From Sphingomonas sp. (GTDB lineage Bacteria; Pseudomonadota; Alphaproteobacteria; Sphingomonadales; Sphingomonadaceae): DNA of 11,041 nt. Position numbers and translations under genes: made by a program. Shown here one piece after another: positions 6,154 through 11,041 of the stretch. How positions within the stretch are numbered: position 1 is the first letter of the stretch; each line of letters starts with the position of its first letter. The stretch spans positions 1 to 11,041 of the forward strand of contig PNLG01000393.1 of the NCBI GenBank assembly GCA_013822915.1, read 5' to 3'. The notes beneath the pieces were generated by a model, which worked only from the letters and a program-made list of their open reading frames with translations, ran no database searches and was not told where the DNA came from.

Positions 6154-7866
6154 ATGACGATTTATACCCGATTTACTGCTCATCTGAACGCAGCGCTCGA
6201 CCGGATCGAACCGCTGGCCGCGCTCGATCGCCGCGCGGTCACGGTCGAGCCGCCGCGCGATGCCAGCCATGGTGATCTCGCGACCAACGCCGCGATGGTG
6301 CTCGCAAAGCCTGCGGGGATGAACCCGCGCGCGGTGGCCGACCTTATTGCCGCGGAACTGGGCACGTTGGACGAGGTCGCGAGCATTGCCATTGCCGGGC
6401 CGGGTTTCATCAACCTCACGCTGGTGGACGCGAGCTGGCGCGACGAGTTGCGCACCATCACGGGGGAGGCCGCCGATTACGGCCGCCTGATCCGCGCCGA
6501 CCCGCCGATGGTCAACGTCGAATATGTCTCCGCCAATCCGACGGGTCCGATGCACATGGGGCATTGCCGGGGCGCCGTGGTCGGCGATGCGCTGGCCGCG
6601 CTGCTCGAATTTGCGGGGCACCGGGTGACGCGCGAATATTATGTCAATGACGCCGGCGGTCAGGTAGATGTGCTCGCCCGGTCGGTGCATCTGCGCTACC
6701 GTGAAGCGCTGGGCGAGGTGATTGCGATCCCCGACGGGCTTTATCCCGGTGATTATCTGGTGCCCGTCGGGCAGGCGCTGGCCGCCGAGTTTGGCGACCG
6801 CTATGTCGCGGCGGGGGAGGATGAGTGGCTCGTGCTGTTCCGCACCCGCGCGGTGGCGGCGATGATGGCGCTGATCAAGGCCGATCTCGCGCTGCTCGGT
6901 ATCCATCACGACCTGTTTTCCTCCGAAGCCGCACTGCAAGCGGCGGGCAAGCCCGAAGCGGCCGAAGCGATGCTGCGCGCGCGCGACCTGATTTATGATG
7001 GCGTGCTCGAAGCGCCCAAAGGCGAGACGCCGGAGGATTGGGAGCCGGTAGTGCTGCCCTTGTTCCGCTCCACCCAATTTGGCGATGATCAGGACCGGCC
7101 GATCCGCAAATCGACCGGGCAATGGACTTATTTCGGGGCCGACCTCGCTTATCATTTTCAGAAAAGCCAAAGTGCCGATCAACTGATCGACATTTGGGGC
7201 GCGGACCATGCCGGCACGGTCAAGCGGATTACCGCGGCGGTTCAGGCGCTGACCGGTGGGGCGACGCGCTTTGACGTGAAGCTGGTGCAAATGGTGCGGT
7301 TGCTGCGCGATGGTGAGCCGGTGAAAATGTCGAAGCGGGCCGGCAATTTCGTCACGCTCGCCGATGTCGTGCGCGAAGTGGGCAAGGATGTCGTGCGCTT
7401 CACCATGCTCACGCGCAAAGCCGACGCGCAGATGGATTTCGACTTCGCCAAGGTGGTGGAGGCGTCAAAGGACAATCCCGTGTTCTACGTGCAATATGCG
7501 CACGCGCGCACCCGGTCGCTCGCGCGCAAGGCGGCGGAGGCGGGGATAACCGCCGACGGGGCCGATCTTGGCCTGCTCGATGCAGCCGAACTGGCGCTGG
7601 TGAAACTTGCCGCGCAATTCCCCCGCGTCGTCGAAACGGCGGCGGCGGCGCGCGAGCCGCACCGGATCGCCTTTTACCTCTATGATCTGGCGGCGACATT
7701 TCATGCGCAGTGGAATGTCGGCAATGACCGGCCGGAGCGACGATTCCTGATCTTGGACACTCCGGGGCTGACCGCTGCACGACTTTATCTTGCCCAAGCG
7801 CTCGGGCAGGTTATCCGTAACGGGCTGAACATCATGGGTGTGACAGCGGTTGAGGAGTTGAGCTGA
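6154..7866 (+). CDS. argS: Arginine--tRNA ligase
   Basis: The 570-residue class I synthetase charges tRNA(Arg) with arginine in the cytoplasm. Visible are the N-terminal ArgRS-specific Add-1 domain (about residues 1-90), the NPTGPMHMGH motif with the HIGH-type signature HMGH (134-137), the Rossmann catalytic core, KMSKR (391-395), and the C-terminal helical DALR anticodon-binding domain. I chose the ATG at 6154, giving the family N terminus MTIYTRFTAHLN. The earlier in-frame ATG at 6088 lies in the peptidase control region and adds a non-family stretch. No ribosome site precedes 6154, and a promoter-like box nine bases upstream suggests a leaderless mRNA. It is the first gene of a plus-strand cluster, and its stop overlaps the next start by one base. 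Confidence 0.97.
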   Translation: MTIYTRFTAHLNAALDRIEPLAALDRRAVTVEPPRDASHGDLATNAAMVLAKPAGMNPRAVADLIAAELGTLDEVASIAIAGPGFINLTLVDASWRDELRTITGEAADYGRLIRADPPMVNVEYVSANPTGPMHMGHCRGAVVGDALAALLEFAGHRVTREYYVNDAGGQVDVLARSVHLRYREALGEVIAIPDGLYPGDYLVPVGQALAAEFGDRYVAAGEDEWLVLFRTRAVAAMMALIKADLALLGIHHDLFSSEAALQAAGKPEAAEAMLRARDLIYDGVLEAPKGETPEDWEPVVLPLFRSTQFGDDQDRPIRKSTGQWTYFGADLAYHFQKSQSADQLIDIWGADHAGTVKRITAAVQALTGGATRFDVKLVQMVRLLRDGEPVKMSKRAGNFVTLADVVREVGKDVVRFTMLTRKADAQMDFDFAKVVEASKDNPVFYVQYAHARTRSLARKAAEAGITADGADLGLLDAAELALVKLAAQFPRVVETAAAAREPHRIAFYLYDLAATFHAQWNVGNDRPERRFLILDTPGLTAARLYLAQALGQVIRNGLNIMGVTAVEELS

Positions 7867-8510
7867 TGGAAAGCGCAAACGACGGACAGGACGAAGCCGA
7901 TCGGCTCCCCTGGCTCGAAACCGCCGACGACGAGTTTGTCGATCGGCCGTCAATTTCACGGATTGCGCCGCTGATCATGGCCGGACTGCTTGCCGTCGCG
8001 CTGATCGTTTTTGGCTACATTGTTGTCAGCAAGCCGTCCAAGCCAGTGGGCGACGGTCAGCTCATCGCCGCGCAGGAGGGCGATTATAAAGTCAAGCCCT
8101 CCGAACCTGGTGGCCGCGAGATTGAGGGCGAGGGCGACATGGCATTCGCGACAACTGAGGGCAAGGGCGCAAAGGACGCCAAGATCGACCTGAAGCAAAT
8201 GCCCGAAACCCCGGTAATCGGCGGGGGCAACGGCATCGGCGCGGGAGCGGGCGCGGCGGGGGCTTCGTCGGGCGGATCGCTGGTGCAGATCGGCTCGTTC
8301 CCGGATGCGGCCAGTGCCAATGCCGCCTGGGCGCGCGCGTCAAAGCGCTTTACCTATCTCGCCCCGCTTGGCCATTCGGTCGAGCGCGCTGACGTCAATG
8401 GCCGCACCGTCCACCGGCTCCGCGTGAACGCGGGCAGCGCGACCGCCGCCAGCGAACTGTGCGGCAAGCTTCAAGTCGCGGGTGAGGCGTGCTTCGTCCC
8501 CAAACTGTGA
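7866..8510 (+). CDS. SPOR-domain membrane protein
   Basis: The 214-residue protein has an acidic cytoplasmic N terminus with an RLPWLE motif (13-18), one membrane helix (about residues 33-55), a periplasmic linker with a Gly/Ala-rich part (about 118-137), and a C-terminal SPOR domain (about 138-213, starting SLVQIGSF). SPOR domains bind glycan strands stripped of stem peptides and gather at the division septum, so a role in cell division or septal wall remodelling is likely. It is not clearly FtsN, DamX or DedD by sequence. Cys199 and Cys209 in the SPOR domain could form a disulfide. A strong GAGGAG site (7852-7857) precedes the ATG, which overlaps the argS stop in TGATG, so translation is probably coupled. 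nagZ follows 10 bases later, giving two wall-related genes side by side. Confidence 0.9.
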   Translation: MESANDGQDEADRLPWLETADDEFVDRPSISRIAPLIMAGLLAVALIVFGYIVVSKPSKPVGDGQLIAAQEGDYKVKPSEPGGREIEGEGDMAFATTEGKGAKDAKIDLKQMPETPVIGGGNGIGAGAGAAGASSGGSLVQIGSFPDAASANAAWARASKRFTYLAPLGHSVERADVNGRTVHRLRVNAGSATAASELCGKLQVAGEACFVPKL

Positions 8511-8520
8511 TGGCGAGAGC

Positions 8521-9522
8521 ATGAAGCCGGTTATCTTCGGGCTGAGCGGGTTGGCGCTCACCGATGCCGAGCGGAATTTTTTCCGCAGCGCCAATCCGTG
8601 CGGGTTCATTCTGTTCAAGCGCAATGTCGACACCCGCGCGCAATTGCGGGCGCTGACCGATGATCTGCGCGCGCTGGCCGGGCGCGATGATGTGCCGATC
8701 CTGATCGATCAGGAAGGTGGGCGGGTGGCGCGGATGGGGCCCCCCGAATGGCCCGCCTTTCCCGCCGGACCGGCGTTTGATGCGCTCTACGATGTGGCAC
8801 CGATTTCCGCGATTGAGGCGGCGCGGGTGAACGCCCATGCGCTCGCGCTGATGCTGGCCGAGGTTGGGATCAACGTCGATTGCATGCCGCTCCTCGATGT
8901 GGCGCAACCCGACACGACCGAGGCGATCGCCTGCCGCCTGTTCGGGCGCGAGCCGCAGCGTGTGGCGGCGATGGGTCGCGCGGTGCTCGACGGGCTGGCG
9001 CGCGGCGGCGTGGCGGGGGTGGTCAAGCACCTCCCCGGCTATGGCCGCGCGGCGATCGACCCGCATTATGGCTTGCCGGTGGTGTCGGCGAGCGCCGACG
9101 ACCTCGAAATCGACCTGGCGCCGTTTGTCGCTTTGCGCGATGCGAGCATGGGCATGACCTCGCACATCGTGTTTGAGGCATGGGATGCTGAGCGCCCCGC
9201 CACGCTGTCGCCGGTGGTTGTGGAGGAGATTATCCGCGGGCGGATCGGCTTTGACGGGCTGCTGATGACCGATGACATCGACATGAAGGCGCTGAGCGGC
9301 ACGGCGGGGGAAAAGGCGGTCGGTGCGCTGGCGGCGGGATGCGATATCGTGCTCGATTGCTGGGCGCGGATGGCGGAGATGGAGGATATTGCCGGGCGGA
9401 TCGGCGATATGCCGCCAGTGTCGCGCGCGCGGCTCGACCGGGCGCTGGCCGCGATGACGCCGCCTGCGGGTGATGCGGCCGAATTGACGGCGAAGCGGGA
9501 CGCGCTGCTGGCGCTTGCGTGA
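8521..9522 (+). CDS. nagZ: Beta-N-acetylhexosaminidase (glycoside hydrolase family 3)
   Basis: The 333-residue cytoplasmic enzyme removes N-acetylglucosamine from 1,6-anhydromuropeptides during peptidoglycan recycling; in some Gram-negative bacteria it also affects beta-lactamase induction. Seen are LIDQEGGRVARM (Asp63, Arg68), Arg139, the KH-x-PG-x-G motif at 169-175, the Asp180/His182 pair that serves as acid/base in NagZ, and the nucleophile region MTDDIDM (probably Asp251). The motif reads KHLPGYG, so a Tyr (174) replaces the usual second His. Also, IACR replaces the common GDR segment, with Arg139 kept. The ATG at 8521 gives the family N terminus and is preferred over an in-frame ATG at 8482 inside the SPOR gene. 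It lies 10 bases after that gene. Activity is likely but should not be assumed normal. Confidence 0.93.
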   Translation: MKPVIFGLSGLALTDAERNFFRSANPCGFILFKRNVDTRAQLRALTDDLRALAGRDDVPILIDQEGGRVARMGPPEWPAFPAGPAFDALYDVAPISAIEAARVNAHALALMLAEVGINVDCMPLLDVAQPDTTEAIACRLFGREPQRVAAMGRAVLDGLARGGVAGVVKHLPGYGRAAIDPHYGLPVVSASADDLEIDLAPFVALRDASMGMTSHIVFEAWDAERPATLSPVVVEEIIRGRIGFDGLLMTDDIDMKALSGTAGEKAVGALAAGCDIVLDCWARMAEMEDIAGRIGDMPPVSRARLDRALAAMTPPAGDAAELTAKRDALLALA

Positions 9523-9541
9523 TCGGCATGGGCGTGCGCTT

Positions 9542-9568
9542 TTGCTTGTGGGCAAACTGCGGCTAAGC
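9542..9568 (+). promoter_or_regulatory. Candidate internal promoter of scpA (leaderless type)
   Basis: TTGCTT (9542-9547) and GCTAAG (9562-9567) are 14 bases apart in the 54-base nagZ-scpA gap. Nine bases separate GCTAAG from the scpA ATG, with no ribosome site. The nine-base string CGGCTAAGC is identical to that upstream of argS and sits at the same distance from the ATG. Confidence 0.4.
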
Positions 9569-9576
9569 TTGCGCCG

Positions 9577-10308
9577 ATGGATGAACCGGGCGACACGCTG
9601 ACACTGGATATTGACGGGTGGGAGGGGCCGCTTGACCTGTTGCTCGCGCTCGCGCGCAGTCAAAAGGTCGATTTGCGGCAACTGTCCATCCTGCAACTGG
9701 TAGAGCAATATCTCGCGTTTATGGAGCGGGCGCGCGCGCTGAAGCTCGAGATTGCCGCCGATTATCTGGTGATGGCGGCGTGGCTGGCGTTTCTCAAATC
9801 CGCGCTGCTGCTGCCGCATGACCCCGAAGTTGAGCCGAGTCCGGAGGAACTGGCGCTGCGGTTGCAACTCCGGCTGGAGCGGTTGAACGCGATGCGCGAG
9901 GCGGGCGCCCGATTGATGGCGCGCGACCGGATGGGTCGAGATGTGTTTCGCCGCGCCGCCCCCGAAGGCTTGCAGACGGTCCGCCAAGCCGCGTGGCAGG
10001 CCGATTTGTTCGACCTGATTGCTGCCTATGGCCGGGTGTCGGCGCGCACGCGCCCGGTGATGCACATTGTCGCCAATCGCCCAGTGATGACGCTGGAGAC
10101 GGCGCTGGAGCGGGTGTCGCTGCTCTTGGGCGAGACGATCGAATGGTCGGCGATCGAGGCGTTTTTGCCCGGTGGGACGGATGGGGCATTCCGCAAATCG
10201 GCCCTCGCATCCTCGTTTGTGGCCGTCCTTGAACTGGCGCGGCAGGGGCGGGCGGAACTGAAGCAACAGGCGCCATTTGCGCCGCTATACCTGCGCCGGC
10301 CGGCATGA
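9577..10308 (+). CDS. scpA: Segregation and condensation protein A (kleisin)
   Basis: The 243-residue kleisin bridges the SMC dimer and, with ScpB, forms the bacterial condensin that compacts and separates chromosomes. The N-terminal signature GWEGPLDLLL (about residues 14-23) corresponds to the family FEGPLDLLL. AADYLVMAAWLAFLKSALLLP (about 61-81) is the conserved helix that meets the SMC neck. The middle part is acidic (PHDPEVEPSPEE) and the C-terminal winged-helix region (about 170-243) would bind the SMC head. It is near the short end of the family. No ribosome site precedes the ATG at 9577; a promoter-like box lies nine bases upstream. Its last four bases overlap the scpB start (ATGA), so the two partners are probably made in a coupled way. 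No smc gene is in the window. Confidence 0.95.
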   Translation: MDEPGDTLTLDIDGWEGPLDLLLALARSQKVDLRQLSILQLVEQYLAFMERARALKLEIAADYLVMAAWLAFLKSALLLPHDPEVEPSPEELALRLQLRLERLNAMREAGARLMARDRMGRDVFRRAAPEGLQTVRQAAWQADLFDLIAAYGRVSARTRPVMHIVANRPVMTLETALERVSLLLGETIEWSAIEAFLPGGTDGAFRKSALASSFVAVLELARQGRAELKQQAPFAPLYLRRPA

Positions 10309-10874
10309 TCGACGCTTACACCCGCGCGGTCGAAGCGGTGTTGTTCGCCGCCGATGGCCCGCTGAGCATCGACGCGATCCGCGCCCATGCGGGCGAGGGC
10401 GATGTGCGCGCCGCCCTTGTTGAGCTGACTGCGCATTATGCGGGCAGGGGGATCGAGCTGGTGCGGCGCGGCGAGCGCTGGCATTTTCAGACCGCCGCCG
10501 ATCTTGCCCATCTGCTCCGCCGCGACCGCGAGGAGCAGCGCAAGCTCAGCCGGGCGGCGATCGAAACGCTGGCGATCATTGCTTATCACGAACCCGCCAC
10601 GCGCGCCGAGATTGAAGCGATCCGGGGGGTTCAGATTTCAGCGGGCACGCTCGACGTGCTGATGGCGGCGGGGTGGGTGCGCCCGGCGGGCCGCCGCGAA
10701 GCGCCGGGCCGGCCGCTCACTTTTGCGACAACGCCCGATTTTCTGGCGCATTTCGGGCTCGCCAGCCGCCGCGACTTGCCCGGAATTGATGATTTGCGGG
10801 CCGCTGGCCTGCTCGATCCGGTCGATGTCGCTTTCGAGCACAGCGAGGTGGCAAATCGCGATGAGAACGCCTAA
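10305..10874 (+). CDS. scpB: Segregation and condensation protein B
   Basis: The 189-residue protein is the kite-type partner of ScpA in the SMC condensin complex. It has two winged-helix domains: residues about 1-75 (starting AVEAVLFAADGPLS) and about 80-160, with the family signature LSRAAIETLAIIAYHEPATRAEIEAIRGV in the second (about residues 83-111). The C-terminal tail (GLLDPVDVAFEHSEVANRDENA) is acidic and probably flexible. The start overlaps the scpA stop as ATGA, which fits the need for two ScpB per ScpA only if expression is adjusted in some way not visible here. tatA follows after 29 bases with its own ribosome site. Confidence 0.95.
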   Translation: MIDAYTRAVEAVLFAADGPLSIDAIRAHAGEGDVRAALVELTAHYAGRGIELVRRGERWHFQTAADLAHLLRRDREEQRKLSRAAIETLAIIAYHEPATRAEIEAIRGVQISAGTLDVLMAAGWVRPAGRREAPGRPLTFATTPDFLAHFGLASRRDLPGIDDLRAAGLLDPVDVAFEHSEVANRDENA

Positions 10875-10903
10875 ATAGCCGAAACGTTCCAAGGAGAATG
10901 ATG

Positions 10904-11041
10904 ATGGGTGGTTTCAGCCTGATGCATTGGCTGCTGTTCGGTGGTGTCGCAATTCTGGTGCTGGGCGGTGGTCGCTTTTCGGCAATGATGGGCGATGTTG
11001 CCAAGGGCGTGAAGCAGTTCAAAAAGGGCCTTGCCGACGAG
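10904..11041 (+). CDS. tatA: Sec-independent translocase subunit TatA, 5' part (3' end outside window)
   Basis: The first 46 residues fit TatA, which forms the pore for export of folded proteins with twin-arginine signals. There is a short N terminus (MGGFSLMHW), a membrane helix (about residues 6-20), a hinge (GGGR) and an amphipathic helix (FSAMMGDVAKGVKQFKKGLADE). Residue 8 is His, where E. coli TatA has the polar Gln8. Residue 20 is Leu, where nearly all TatA have the Phe of the FG motif. Three ATG codons stand in a row (10898, 10901, 10904) after AAGGAG (10891-10896); I chose the third because its seven-base spacing is best and it gives the usual MGG start. TatB could look similar, but the N terminus and helix fit TatA better. 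tatB and tatC probably follow. Confidence 0.9.
   Translation, partial: MGGFSLMHWLLFGGVAILVLGGGRFSAMMGDVAKGVKQFKKGLADE

Noticed and set aside
6055..7290. Long open upstream extension of the M20 peptidase frame (about 412 extra codons) on the minus strand
   Set aside because: It is antisense to argS, has no family resemblance, and the signal peptide plus GGGAGGG ribosome site fix the start at 6054. Long antisense frames are usual in high-GC DNA.
8395..10266. 623-codon open frame on the minus strand
   Set aside because: It lies antisense to nagZ and scpA, is extremely rich in Arg, His and Gln, and shows no domain. It is a codon-composition artefact.
1..11041. Mobile element, phage, CRISPR, toxin-antitoxin or tRNA content
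   Set aside because: No direct-repeat arrays, transposase or integrase motifs, cloverleaf sequences or small paired genes were found; nearly all bases are explained by housekeeping genes.

Overview
The window looks like ordinary chromosomal DNA of an alphaproteobacterium, most likely a sphingomonad (Sphingomonadales). The basis is high GC content, an ExbB-ExbD-ExbD set, a UPF0262 protein (an alphaproteobacterial family), the argS-SPOR-nagZ-scpA-scpB-tatA gene order, and promoter-like GGCTAAGC boxes. It is densely coded: no gene-free stretch exceeds about 120 bases. I see no rRNA, tRNA, insertion sequence, prophage, CRISPR array or defence island.

Layout. (1) 1-1494, plus strand: the 3' part of an exbB gene and two tandem exbD genes, the proton-driven motor of a TonB-type outer-membrane transport system. 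A long hairpin separates exbB from the first exbD, and an intrinsic terminator (about 1517-1551) ends the operon. (2) 1596-3187, minus strand: UPF0262 gene, then cdd (cytidine deaminase), then dcd (dCTP deaminase). This looks like a small pyrimidine-deamination operon led by a gene of unknown function. (3) 3307-4803, plus strand: dnaB, the replicative helicase, divergent from the UPF0262 gene. The shared 119-base intergenic region has a DnaA-box-like 9-mer. (4) 4813-6054, minus strand: a secreted M20-family zinc carboxypeptidase, convergent with dnaB. (5) 6154-11041, plus strand: argS, a SPOR-domain membrane protein, nagZ, scpA, scpB and the start of tatA, mostly overlapping or closely spaced.

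Working together: region 5 is a growth and division cluster combining translation (ArgRS), septal peptidoglycan binding (SPOR), muropeptide recycling (NagZ), chromosome condensation (ScpA and ScpB with SMC) and folded-protein export (TatA, probably followed by tatB and tatC outside the window). Cdd and Dcd both feed uracil nucleotides into dTMP synthesis, and lie beside the replication helicase gene.

I did not find a new multi-gene system. The points worth a second look are small: an imperfect 16-bp intercistronic hairpin in exbBD; matching promoter-like boxes exactly 9 nt upstream of ATG in argS and scpA, suggesting leaderless mRNAs; loss of the conserved Phe of the TatA FG motif; a His-to-Tyr change in the NagZ KH-x-PG-H-G motif; an inverted repeat over the predicted peptidase promoter; and a cysteine pair in only one of the two ExbD proteins.
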